Positions 1 through 8,229 of a stretch of DNA of 64,000 bases are shown here, one piece after another (position 1 is the first letter of the stretch; each line of letters begins with the position of its first letter). The position numbers and the translations under genes are program-made. The stretch is from contig JADGFI010000022.1 in assembly GCA_016743945.1 (NCBI GenBank), positions 26,604 to 90,603 on the forward strand. The letters are read 5' to 3'. A model generated the notes under the pieces. That model was given only the letters and a program-made list of their open reading frames with translations. It had not been told where the DNA came from and made no database searches. The stretch comes from Desulfobacteraceae bacterium (lineage in GTDB: Bacteria; Desulfobacterota; Desulfobacteria; Desulfobacterales; Desulfobacteraceae).

Positions 1-9
1 GACCCACTA

Positions 10-1623
10 CTAATTTGCCTTGCTGGCCATCTCAGCCTGAAGTGTCTGCAATATCAGTGTTTTATGTTCTTCAATTTGAGCCGCCCGTTTGTCTACCTGT
101 TCTTTTGCATACTCCCGTTTGATCAATTTGAACAAACTTGCCATCATAAAGAGCATCAAAAGGGAGATGGGCAGTCCAGCCAGAACAGCCATCATCTGGT
201 AGGTGGAAAGACCTCCGGCAAGGGTCATGACAACTGCCATTCCACCCATTAACAGTCCCTGGAGGTATCTAATGGGTGCGCTGGGCTCTTCAGCTCCCCT
301 GGACATCTGCATGGATGCAAAAAAGGAGGCTGAGTCGGCGGTGGTGACAATAAAGATAAATACACTCAAAAAAACCAGCCAGCTGAATGCATAGCCGCCG
401 TCAAAAACCAGCATCAGCAGATAGATGGATTCGCCAAAATCTGTTTTAATGGACTCCACCATGGGGGCCAGGTTGTTTATTTCCGCCCACTGGCCGGCGC
501 CGCCGATAACGGAAAACCAGATAATACTTACAAATGTCGGGATGACGGTTACACCCAGTACAAATTCTTTTAGGGTTCTGCCCCGTGAAATTCTGGCGAT
601 AAAACCGCCGCTGAAGGGGGCAAAAGCCGCCCAGAACATGTAATAAAAAACCGTCCACCAGCCGAGCCATGCCCCGTTGTTGGGATAGTCCGTAAAAAAG
701 CTCATGTAAATAATGTTCTGGAAATAGGTTCCGGTTGCCTGGCACATACCGTTGAGCAGGAGGGCCGTGGGGCCGGAAAAAAGGATGAACAGAAGCCAGG
801 CAAAGCCTATAAATACGCTTAATGTTGAAAGATGCTTAATCCCTTTTTTAATCCCGGAGACAGCGGATGCGATAAAGCAGATGGTGAGGACCAGGATAAA
901 AATATAAAGGGTCCAATTGGAAAGTTCGATGCCCATCAGGTGTTTAAAGGCGGCCTTGGTACTCTGGATCCCCAGTCCTATGATCGTGGAGATACCCAGG
1001 ATAGTTGAGGAGATGGTAACAATCTCAACCACTTTGAGCCATTTGGAATTGATCCATTTATCCCCCAGCAGCCCGTAAAGGCTGGTGGAGATATTCAGAG
1101 GCATGCCGTAGCGGTAAGCCGGGAAGGCAATGGCCATGCCCACCAGGGCGAAAATTCCCCAGCTGTGGAATCCCCAGTGAAAAATACCAATGGCCATACC
1201 AACGGACTGGGCCGCCTGGGAACCTGATTCAGCAAGATAGGGGGTGTTCTGCCAGTGGAGCAGGGGCTCGCCAATGGTCCAATAAGCATAGCCTGCGCCC
1301 ACGCCCACAGAAAAGAGCATGGCGATCCAGGAAAAGGTTGAGTACTCAGGCTTATCCTCTGGTTTACCTAACTTGAGACTACCGTATTTGCTGAATGCAA
1401 TATAATACATGAATACAAGAATGGCGGTGAACAGGTACATGAAGAACCAGCGGAACTGAACCGTGACCCAGCCATGCATGGATCCCAGAACTTTTTCAAA
1501 TGACTCAAGGTTCATCGAGCCCCAGATGAGAATTGACGAGATGATGATCAGCGTTGACCAGAACAAAACCGGGTCAAAATTTCTATTATTGAAATTTTCT
1601 TTTATGGATTTGGTATCAGACAC
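10..1623 (-). CDS. BCCT-family betaine/choline/carnitine transporter
   Basis: Secondary transporter of the betaine-choline-carnitine family, importing quaternary ammonium compounds across the inner membrane. The 537 residues form about 12 hydrophobic segments. The family's TM3 glycine motif is seen as GVGAGYAYWTIGEP (about residues 107-120), and the signature FAPFSGGFIARISRGRT lies near residue 340. The charged C-terminal tail is typical. The start is GTG at 1623, with AGGAG six bases upstream. It is the last gene after the aldehyde oxidoreductase, 82 bp away on the same strand, so it may be co-transcribed with that cluster. Substrate and coupling ion cannot be read from sequence. The family call is firm; its role (osmoprotection or carbon supply) is open. 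Confidence 0.93.
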   Translation of the reverse strand: MSDTKSIKENFNNRNFDPVLFWSTLIIISSILIWGSMNLESFEKVLGSMHGWVTVQFRWFFMYLFTAILVFMYYIAFSKYGSLKLGKPEDKPEYSTFSWIAMLFSVGVGAGYAYWTIGEPLLHWQNTPYLAESGSQAAQSVGMAIGIFHWGFHSWGIFALVGMAIAFPAYRYGMPLNISTSLYGLLGDKWINSKWLKVVEIVTISSTILGISTIIGLGIQSTKAAFKHLMGIELSNWTLYIFILVLTICFIASAVSGIKKGIKHLSTLSVFIGFAWLLFILFSGPTALLLNGMCQATGTYFQNIIYMSFFTDYPNNGAWLGWWTVFYYMFWAAFAPFSGGFIARISRGRTLKEFVLGVTVIPTFVSIIWFSVIGGAGQWAEINNLAPMVESIKTDFGESIYLLMLVFDGGYAFSWLVFLSVFIFIVTTADSASFFASMQMSRGAEEPSAPIRYLQGLLMGGMAVVMTLAGGLSTYQMMAVLAGLPISLLMLFMMASLFKLIKREYAKEQVDKRAAQIEEHKTLILQTLQAEMASKAN

Positions 1624-1705
1624 AACTATCTCCTAAAAACAAGTTTAAGTATTAAAGTTAAAATTTCTGAATGACTCAAAAATCATAGTGATAGGCTAAT
1701 CCTAC

Positions 1706-3580
1706 TTATTCCAACAGGTCCAGTTCCCTGAGTTTTGCATCAGTGGGCACCCCTGTTTTAATGTCCCAGCCACAGGCCTCATAATATTCATCCAGCAGAT
1801 CATCATAGGCTTTGATGGTACATTTTTCTTCCTCTTTGAACGGGCCTGATTCCGGCAGGCAAAGCACCCTTTCCGGCAACATATCGTCCTTTCTTCCCAG
1901 AGATTCGCGCATATTAAACAACCGCTGGAGGTTAAGGACCCGCTCGCCGACCCTGATAAGTTCTTTGCCGTCGATATCCCATCCCGTGGTGGCACTGAGC
2001 ATTTTGGCCCAGTGGTCCGGGGTGATGCCGGCATAGCCCATGAATTTACAGGTGGATAGGATGTCCGGCAGGATCTGTCCCTGCTGGAGGATAGCCATGT
2101 CGCGGCCTTTTCCCTTTTCATCCCATTGATCTACCTTTTCCGGATCACGGACCCCATACTTTTGCAGCCCGTAATCCATCTTGCCTTTATCATAGGACAT
2201 TCCGTCAACGGGATGAATGTGGCACATGCCGCGGTTTGCTGTGCCATAGGCCAGACCAAGGGCTTTGCTTGACCGAGGATCATGGGCGGCACCTTCCAAC
2301 CCTTTCACATGGATTGCAAATTTCTCGGCACCCTTGCCTATTTTTTTTGCGGCAGCTCTTACGCCAAGGGCAAGCGTATCGCCCAGCCCCTGGCGAAGGG
2401 CTATTTTTTCAAGCAAAACCGGAAGAGAAGGGGTATGACCCCAGCTCAGGTCCACTCCGTCGGCCTCTTCTTTGGTCAGGATACCTTCGTTATAGCAGTC
2501 CATGGCAAAGGAAATGACGGCCCCTGCAGAAATGGTGTCCATGCCCCATTTGTTGCACAGATAGCCGCAATGAACGGCGGCATCCATGTCTTTATTCAGG
2601 GAAAATGCGGTGAACGCGGCCACGGTTTCGTACTCCCCGCCTTCATGCTCAGGGGTCTTATAGGGGCCTTGTTTAACCTCACAAACCCTTCCGCAGCCAA
2701 TGGGACATCCAGTGTAACATTGTTTCGGGCGCACAAGAATATTTTTCTGGAAATGGTCAAATAATTCAGTCCCCGCCCCCCAGCTATTGGACCGCCAGTT
2801 TTTTGTGGGCAGGTCTCCGGATTCATCGGCGCCGGAAAGATCTGCTGTGGTGCCAAATTCGTTGAACCAGGCGCAGACTTCATTTTCTTTTATGGTCTGA
2901 ACAGAATCTTTCACGGCTGTCATGAATGCTTTTTTATCGGCATGAATAACCTTGGCACTGCCGCCTACGGCAACGGCCAAAATATTTTTTGCTCCCATGA
3001 CCGCACCGCCGCCGCTTCTTCCTGCCGCCCTGTCCCGGCACATGATGGAGGCAAAAGAAACCTTGTTTTCACCGGCCGGCCCGATACACATAACCGATTT
3101 TCGTTTCAGACCCGTGGGCATTTGGGCCTCGATGATGTCTGTTTTTTCATAGACATCCTTGCCCACAATCCCTGCGGCATCTTTTAAGCAGGCCTTTTTG
3201 TCCACAACTTCCAGATAAACCGGTGTTTCGGATCGGCCCTGGATGACCAGCAGATCAAAGCCTGCCCGGCGAAGGTTAGGGCCGAAGTTTCCCCCGCTTC
3301 TGGACTCTCCCCATGCATGGCTTACCGGAGATTTAAAACAGACACTGACACTTCCCCCTCCGGGGACAAGGTTATCCGATAGCGGACTTGTGGCAAAAAC
3401 AAGCTTGTTATCAGGACCCATGGGGTCAATCCCCGGGGTTACCTCGTTAAACAAAATCCTGGCAGCATAACCGACGCCGCCCACAAATTTCCTGGCTGTA
3501 TCCGTATCAATTGCTTCCGTGCTGCAACTGCCGGAGGTCAGGTCGACCCTTAAAATTTGACCCATATAACCGGTATTCAT
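1706..3580 (-). CDS. aor: Aldehyde:ferredoxin oxidoreductase (tungsten/molybdenum AOR family)
   Basis: Oxidises an aldehyde to the carboxylic acid and reduces ferredoxin, using a bis-pyranopterin W (or Mo) centre and one [4Fe-4S] cluster; cytoplasmic. Length (624 aa) is normal for AOR. Cluster ligands are visible as Cys288, Cys292 and Cys296 in CYTGCPIGC, plus a fourth Cys511 in ILSTCKF. The N-terminal AOR domain opens with GYMGQILRVDL. It lies 22 bp downstream of a MoaD/ThiS-like gene and 334 bp downstream of an epoxide hydrolase gene, all co-directional. In Aromatoleum a related enzyme oxidises phenylacetaldehyde, which would suit the PadB-like operon 16 kb away, but substrate is inference. 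Metal choice cannot be told from sequence. Confidence 0.95.
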   Translation of the reverse strand: MNTGYMGQILRVDLTSGSCSTEAIDTDTARKFVGGVGYAARILFNEVTPGIDPMGPDNKLVFATSPLSDNLVPGGGSVSVCFKSPVSHAWGESRSGGNFGPNLRRAGFDLLVIQGRSETPVYLEVVDKKACLKDAAGIVGKDVYEKTDIIEAQMPTGLKRKSVMCIGPAGENKVSFASIMCRDRAAGRSGGGAVMGAKNILAVAVGGSAKVIHADKKAFMTAVKDSVQTIKENEVCAWFNEFGTTADLSGADESGDLPTKNWRSNSWGAGTELFDHFQKNILVRPKQCYTGCPIGCGRVCEVKQGPYKTPEHEGGEYETVAAFTAFSLNKDMDAAVHCGYLCNKWGMDTISAGAVISFAMDCYNEGILTKEEADGVDLSWGHTPSLPVLLEKIALRQGLGDTLALGVRAAAKKIGKGAEKFAIHVKGLEGAAHDPRSSKALGLAYGTANRGMCHIHPVDGMSYDKGKMDYGLQKYGVRDPEKVDQWDEKGKGRDMAILQQGQILPDILSTCKFMGYAGITPDHWAKMLSATTGWDIDGKELIRVGERVLNLQRLFNMRESLGRKDDMLPERVLCLPESGPFKEEEKCTIKAYDDLLDEYYEACGWDIKTGVPTDAKLRELDLLE

Positions 3581-3602
3581 TGTGCACCCCCCATCTTAAA
3601 AT

Positions 3603-3881
3603 TCATCCGCCGACGATACATCGTCTCAATTGAATCTGCTGGCCGTTGAATAGTTTCTCGTTTTTATCTCTTAATACCCTGCCGCCGGAAGTGATCAAAA
3701 CCGGCCCCCTGAATCTTGCTTCATGGTAATTCCAGATAGATTCAGGGAGGTTCGGTGCTTCAAGGCGGCCAATGGACTGGAACAGGTCCAAAAGAATCCC
3801 GTCGTCCTTAATCTTCATGGACAATTTCTTTTGGGGATAATATTGTTTTAGCACATTATCAAATTCCAGTATGACTTCCAT
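3603..3881 (-). CDS. MoaD/ThiS-like ubiquitin-fold sulfur carrier protein
   Basis: A 92-residue protein whose chain ends exactly in Gly-Gly, the hallmark of beta-grasp sulfur carriers that are thiocarboxylated at the last glycine. Small size, an acidic N-terminal strand (MEVILEFDNVLK) and a basic strand before the tail fit the MoaD/ThiS fold. A spaced SD (AGGAAG) precedes the ATG. It sits between epoxide hydrolase and AOR with gaps of 33 and 22 bp. The likely job is sulfur transfer in building the pyranopterin dithiolene of the adjacent AOR; such AOR-linked MoaD homologues are known. The fold call is moderately sure, the pathway is inferred from position. Confidence 0.75.
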   Translation of the reverse strand: MEVILEFDNVLKQYYPQKKLSMKIKDDGILLDLFQSIGRLEAPNLPESIWNYHEARFRGPVLITSGGRVLRDKNEKLFNGQQIQLRRCIVGG

Positions 3882-3914
3882 TTTCTTCCTGTCTTAATGT
3901 TTTATTTCAGTGGC

Positions 3915-5108
3915 CTACTTCAATGTTCTGGCAAAGGCTCTGATATCATCCACCAGCAGGTCGCCGTCTTCCAGGGCGGCAAAATGGCCGCCGTGACTCA
4001 TTTCCGTCCATTGGGTAATATTGTACATCCGCTCGCAATAGGAACGGGGAGGCCAGGGAAGCATTTCAGCCGGGAACAGGGCGCAGGCCGTGGGCACTTC
4101 TACCCGGCGGCCATCAGCTCCCAGTACCCGTCCACAGCCTTCAAGGCCCCTGGTACCATCCGGGCCCAAAAGGCCTTCCCCTTCTTCCCGCCGGCCGAAA
4201 TAGACCCAGGACGCGGTGTTAAAGGTTCCGGTGACAATATAAACCATGATATTGGTCAAAAGGGTGTCTTTAGAATGGGCGCTTTCAATGTCATCCCCGT
4301 CGGTGTCGGACCAGGTCTGAAATTTTTCCAGGATCCATGCGGCCACACCCACCGGGCTGTCTGCCATGGCATACCCCAGGGTCTGGGGCTTGGTGGCCTG
4401 CTGGGTTCTGTAACCGTCTTCCATGATCTGATCGCGTTCCAGTTTTTTCTGCCAGGCAATTTCCTCGGGCGTCTGGGGGCCGTCCACATGGCGCATTCCC
4501 GCACAATTAACGTGGATAGCCATACAGGAAGGGGCATGGTCGTATCCCAACCAGTTGGAAACCACACTTCCCCAGTCCCCGCCCTGGGCCAGGTAATTTT
4601 TATACCCCAGGGTCTGTGTCATGAGTTTGTTAAAAATCTGGGCCATCTTCCGGGGCCCCATGGGACGGGAAGGACGTCCTGAAAACCCAAATCCGGGGAG
4701 GGATGGCGCGATGACGTCAAAGGCGTCTTCTTCGTTTCCGCCAAACCGTTCCGGGTGTGCCAGGGGTTCAATAATATCAAGAAATTCAACAATGGATCCT
4801 GGCCAGCCATGGCTGATCAGCAAAGGCGTCGGTGACGACCCGCTGCCTTTCTCCATTATAAAATGAACATCAACACCGTCAACCGGGGCTTTAAAATGGG
4901 AAAATTTATTAATTTTGGCTTCCCATTGGCGCCAGTCATACTCATTGACCCAATAATCGCAGATTTCTTTGAGGTAATCCATGTTGGTGCCGTAAAGCCA
5001 GCCCCCATCATCGGGCATCTCAATGTTGTTCCAAGGGTATTGTTTTACCCTGGTTTTGATATATTCCAGTTTTTCATCTGATACCTTGACTTGAAATGGA
5101 TTTAGCAT
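3915..5108 (-). CDS. Epoxide hydrolase (EHN domain, alpha/beta hydrolase)
   Basis: Hydrolyses an epoxide to a vicinal diol through an ester intermediate; probably soluble. The 397-residue chain has the N-terminal EHN lid region (about 1-110), then the alpha/beta-hydrolase core. The oxyanion-hole motif HGWPGS is at 100-105, the nucleophile is Asp178 in GGDWGS, and the catalytic His375 lies in SHGGHFA near the C terminus. This is the microsomal/juvenile-hormone type, not the soluble type. The ATG has AAAGGAG nine bases upstream. It heads the string EH, MoaD-like, AOR, BCCT. An epoxide-to-diol step beside an aldehyde oxidase suggests a catabolic route, but no substrate can be named. Epoxide hydrolases are uncommon in strict anaerobes. 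Confidence 0.88.
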   Translation of the reverse strand: MLNPFQVKVSDEKLEYIKTRVKQYPWNNIEMPDDGGWLYGTNMDYLKEICDYWVNEYDWRQWEAKINKFSHFKAPVDGVDVHFIMEKGSGSSPTPLLISHGWPGSIVEFLDIIEPLAHPERFGGNEEDAFDVIAPSLPGFGFSGRPSRPMGPRKMAQIFNKLMTQTLGYKNYLAQGGDWGSVVSNWLGYDHAPSCMAIHVNCAGMRHVDGPQTPEEIAWQKKLERDQIMEDGYRTQQATKPQTLGYAMADSPVGVAAWILEKFQTWSDTDGDDIESAHSKDTLLTNIMVYIVTGTFNTASWVYFGRREEGEGLLGPDGTRGLEGCGRVLGADGRRVEVPTACALFPAEMLPWPPRSYCERMYNITQWTEMSHGGHFAALEDGDLLVDDIRAFARTLK

Positions 5109-5224
5109 CTGTTAGACTCCTTTATTAAAAATAGCATGTTTATTGTTTCATAATTTAAGTGTTCAATCTAATTGCCTATCTGACCCATCTCATTTAAGTC
5201 TTACAAAAAAAAAGAAAAGACTTC

Positions 5225-5240
5225 CATGACCACGGTCATG
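5225..5240. promoter_or_regulatory. Perfect inverted repeat; operator or terminator
   Basis: CATGACC and GGTCATG form 7-bp arms around a 2-base centre, between the Crp/Fnr-type gene and the epoxide hydrolase gene. It could be an operator for the adjacent regulator, controlling the epoxide hydrolase/AOR operon. Alternatively, read on the minus strand it is followed within about five bases by a T-rich run (TCTTTTCTTTTTTTTT), so it may terminate the regulator transcript. The 2-base loop is short for a terminator stem. Confidence 0.45.
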
Positions 5241-5317
5241 TTCAGGAACGATTGTTAAAAAAAAATGATGTATTGTTTAAAGAGGATTGATTATCTAATG
5301 GGAGGAAGGAGCATGCG

Positions 5318-6007
5318 CTAGATGGTGAGGTCCCCGAATTCCCTGTCGCCCAGGGCCTTGGAATCCAGGATACGGATCTGCCCCCGCCGGGTCTCTATCA
5401 TACCCAGGTCCCGAAGATGCCCCATGGCCCTAAGTGTTGATTCAGGTGTGGTGCCGGCGATTTCAGAAACTTCAACGCTGGTAAAATGAAGGGGGGAACC
5501 AAACTTGCTGTGGAGGGTGGACAAGACCCGCATAATCCGATTTTCCACATTTTTTTCCATAAAGTCCATTATCCTGGAATTTGCAGAGTCAAAGGCGGTA
5601 CCGATGATTCGAAGCAGGTTGAAAATACTAGTGGGATGTTTTTCCACAAAGGGAATAAAGTCATTTGCCATAACCCTCAGGCAGCGGGTGGTCTCAAGGG
5701 CCTGGGCTTCCAAAACACGGGGGTGGTCCAGATAAGGGCTTAATAAATTATAACATTCCCCGGTTTTTACCAGAAGCACTGTGAACCGCCGTCCCGAAGA
5801 GGAACTCATACTGACCCTGAGCAGTCCTGATACCACAAAGAGAACATTGGCATATCCGTCCCCTGTGCTTGAGACGATGGTGGTTTCAGGAAAGGTCACC
5901 AGCTTTGAGATGTTTGCCAGGTCCGTTATTATATTTGGGGCCAGTCCCCTGCAAAAACTGGAACCGTTTAAAAAGACTTGTTTATCTTCTAAGGTAAATT
6001 CTTTCAT
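5318..6007 (-). CDS. Crp/Fnr-family transcriptional regulator
   Basis: Cyclic-nucleotide-binding-fold regulator of 229 residues. The N-terminal beta-roll (about 10-120, with VLFVVSGLLRVSMSSSSGRRFTV) is followed by a long dimerisation helix. A C-terminal winged helix carries FTSVEVSEIAGTTPESTLRAMGHLRDLGMIETRRGQ (about 175-210), which matches the Crp HTH signature. I chose ATG at 6007 because AAGGA lies about eight bases upstream; the frame stays open to a TTG at 6199 with no good SD. No FNR-type N-terminal cysteine cluster is evident, so the effector is unknown. It is upstream of, and co-directional with, the epoxide hydrolase/AOR genes and is their likely regulator. Confidence 0.9.
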   Translation of the reverse strand: MKEFTLEDKQVFLNGSSFCRGLAPNIITDLANISKLVTFPETTIVSSTGDGYANVLFVVSGLLRVSMSSSSGRRFTVLLVKTGECYNLLSPYLDHPRVLEAQALETTRCLRVMANDFIPFVEKHPTSIFNLLRIIGTAFDSANSRIMDFMEKNVENRIMRVLSTLHSKFGSPLHFTSVEVSEIAGTTPESTLRAMGHLRDLGMIETRRGQIRILDSKALGDREFGDLTI

Positions 6008-6475
6008 TTGCGCTTCCTTAAAAAAAAACTCATTTAAGCCGGGAGGGGTCAAATTTTTCCCCAGTTCCGGCGATCCCCACATCTGGCACTTTTTAAAAGA
6101 CGACTTTATGCTGGACAATATACGATGAACCTGAAAAGTCAATTCTTTTAATTTTCTCACGCCTGTATGCACTTTGTCACCCGTAAAGTGGCCTTTCAAA
6201 ATATTTAGATCAAAAATACAAAATTTCTAACCCTTATCATGTGATTCAGTTATGGTTATAATCATGGCTTTTCAGGATTAAAAACTTACCCGGACAATCC
6301 CTTGTTTTCTCGATAACCGGCATGCCCGGAGGCTATAATCTCTTGTCCTGGAACCATGCGCTTTCGGAGGGTTATAACCGTTTTTGGGAACTGCTTGTTC
6401 AAGGATTCATATTGACAATGCATTCCCTTCTGGGATATTCAACCCTCTTATAATAGATAAAGAGGATATAAAAGA
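6008..6475. other. Intergenic region between divergent genes
   Basis: This 468-bp gap separates the minus-strand Crp/Fnr gene from the plus-strand LOG gene and must hold both promoters. A candidate plus-strand -35 box TTGACA starts at 6412, and a TATAAT lies at 6449-6454, but their spacing does not match each other. The part up to 6199 is open in the regulator's frame. I see no RNA gene. Confidence 0.4.
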
Positions 6476-7057
6476 ATGAAAAATATATGTGTATATTGCG
6501 GGTCAAACTCTGGCCGACGACCCGAGTATGTGGCAGCGGCCCGTTTTCTGGCTGAAGAATTATTGTTGCGGGAAATCGGGCTGGTCTATGGTGGTGCCCA
6601 TGTGGGTATCATGGGAGAGATTGCAAATACGGTCCTTAAGGGCGGAGGAGAGGTCATTGGCATCATGCCCCAGGCCTTGGTGGACCGGGAGGTATCCCAT
6701 ACCGGGCTAACCGAGCTTATCATCGTTAATTCCATGCACGAGCGCAAGGCCATGATGGCAGACCTGTCCCATGGATTCATCGCTCTGCCCGGAGGACTTG
6801 GGACCGTTGAAGAATTATTCGAAGTCCTGACCTGGGCCCAACTGGGGTTTCACAAAAAACCCTGCGGTCTTCTCAATGCAAGCGGTTACTATGATCATTT
6901 ATCCTCTTTCCTGGACCACACGGTTGAGGAAGGATTTGTCAAGGATGTCCATCGGTCCATGCTCATTGTTGAAAAAAACCCGGCCACACTTCTGGATCGG
7001 TTTACCACCTATGAACCGCCCTTGGTGAACAAATGGATCGGCAGGGAGAATACCTGA
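6476..7057 (+). CDS. LOG family protein (cytokinin riboside 5'-monophosphate phosphoribohydrolase type)
   Basis: Rossmann-like nucleotide N-glycosidase family (TIGR00730) that removes the base from nucleoside 5'-monophosphates. All family marks are present in 193 residues: CGSN at 8-11, GGAHVGIMG at 39-47, the catalytic Arg90 in MHERKA, and the nucleotide loop PGGLGTVEE at 105-113. The length is standard. The SD AAAGAGGA precedes the ATG. A TraB/GumN gene follows 73 bp downstream on the same strand. In bacteria these proteins act in purine turnover or salvage; the precise substrate here is not known. Confidence 0.93.
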   Translation: MKNICVYCGSNSGRRPEYVAAARFLAEELLLREIGLVYGGAHVGIMGEIANTVLKGGGEVIGIMPQALVDREVSHTGLTELIIVNSMHERKAMMADLSHGFIALPGGLGTVEELFEVLTWAQLGFHKKPCGLLNASGYYDHLSSFLDHTVEEGFVKDVHRSMLIVEKNPATLLDRFTTYEPPLVNKWIGRENT

Positions 7058-7130
7058 TAGGCCTTTGTTCTGAGCAAGGCGCATGGCCGGACCCTAGGTA
7101 CAAAACAAACTGATCTTAAAGGAGTTGCCC

Positions 7131-8012
7131 ATGAGAATCAAACACCTGAAATTCAAACAATTTTGTGTCGGGACCCTGTGTTTTTTTCTCCTGACCGGGG
7201 CAGCCCAGGGCGGATCACCCGTTTGGAAGGTAAGCCGTGGAGACCGCCACTTTTATCTGGGAGGAACCATTCATATTCTGGGAAAATCAGACTACCCCTT
7301 GCCCAGGGCCTTTGATGCAGCCTATGACAAATCAGATACCCTGGTCTTTGAGACAGACATCAAAAAAAGCCGTGACCCCAAATTCACAGAAAGATTCATG
7401 GCAAAAATGGTCTATTCGGACAACCGGACCCTGAAAAAACTACTGACACCTGCCACCTTCCGGGCACTTACAATTTTCGCTGCAAATCGGAATATCCCGG
7501 TTGATGCAATGAATCAATTCAAACCCGGCCTGGTTCTGGTATCATTGACCCTTCTGGAAGTTGAACGGCTTGGGGTTGGGGGAATCGGGGTAGATGAATT
7601 CTTTTTTTCAAAAGCGGTCAAGGATGGCAAAATGATGCATCACCTTGAAAGCCTTGATGAGCAAATTTCGTTTTTTGAAAACATGGGACTGGGGAATGAA
7701 GATGAATTAATCGCTTATATCATCCGAGACCTGGAAAGCCTGCCCGGGTTACTGCCGGTCATCAAATCCACCTGGAAAACAGGCGATACCCCGGGCCTTG
7801 ACAAGGCTATACTGGCCCCGCTGAAAAATGATTTCCCGGAACTTTACCAGTCCCTGTTTTTGGAGAGAAACAAAAAATGGATGCCCAAAATTCAAACACT
7901 TGCGGCCACGCCGGAAGTTGAATTTATTTTGGTGGGCGCAGCCCATCTGGCTGGAGAACAGGGCCTTTTGGCCCTGCTCAAAACCCGGGGATTCACCCTT
8001 AAAAATCAATAG
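7131..8012 (+). CDS. TraB/GumN family protein, secreted
   Basis: Member of the TraB/GumN (PrgY) family, proposed metal-dependent peptidase-like proteins of unknown substrate. A signal peptide (basic start, then FCVGTLCFFLLTGAAQG) predicts export. The motif HFYLGGTIHILG (about residues 38-49) and the late GAAHLAGEQGL (about 273-283) carry the two GxxH elements of the family. I chose ATG at 7131 because AAAGGAG ends six bases upstream; a TTG two codons earlier is in frame. The 293-residue length is normal. It follows the LOG gene and may share its transcript. Function in bacteria is not established. Confidence 0.88.
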   Translation: MRIKHLKFKQFCVGTLCFFLLTGAAQGGSPVWKVSRGDRHFYLGGTIHILGKSDYPLPRAFDAAYDKSDTLVFETDIKKSRDPKFTERFMAKMVYSDNRTLKKLLTPATFRALTIFAANRNIPVDAMNQFKPGLVLVSLTLLEVERLGVGGIGVDEFFFSKAVKDGKMMHHLESLDEQISFFENMGLGNEDELIAYIIRDLESLPGLLPVIKSTWKTGDTPGLDKAILAPLKNDFPELYQSLFLERNKKWMPKIQTLAATPEVEFILVGAAHLAGEQGLLALLKTRGFTLKNQ

Positions 8013-8023
8013 TATAAGAATTT

Positions 8024-8090
8024 GCATTTAGCCATTAGGTTTTAGCTAACAGCTAACTGCAAATGGCTAAATGCCCGCGCGATAGCGCGC
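8024..8090. repeat. Compound inverted-repeat element
   Basis: GCATTTAGCCATT (8024-8036) and AATGGCTAAATGC (8062-8074) are perfect 13-bp inverted arms around a 25-base centre containing TAGCTAACAGCTAAC. A second stem GCGCG-ATAG-CGCGC follows directly at 8077-8090. It lies 12 bp after the TraB/GumN stop. It resembles a small non-autonomous repeat or a structured 3' end; no U-run follows. Confidence 0.6.
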
Positions 8091-8229
8091 TAATTTATAC
8101 TGTCTTTCTGACAAATTAAACTTGTAAATTACCCTATATACTGTATAACCCCTTTCTTGTATTTTTTTTTTAATATTTATCCGGCAGATGGGATGTCGGA
8201 TTTTCTCTATTAGTAAAGGGTATCATATT

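Noticed and set aside
3897..4682. 261-codon plus-strand frame opposite the epoxide hydrolase
   Set aside because: Antisense to a gene with all catalytic motifs; no recognisable protein features.
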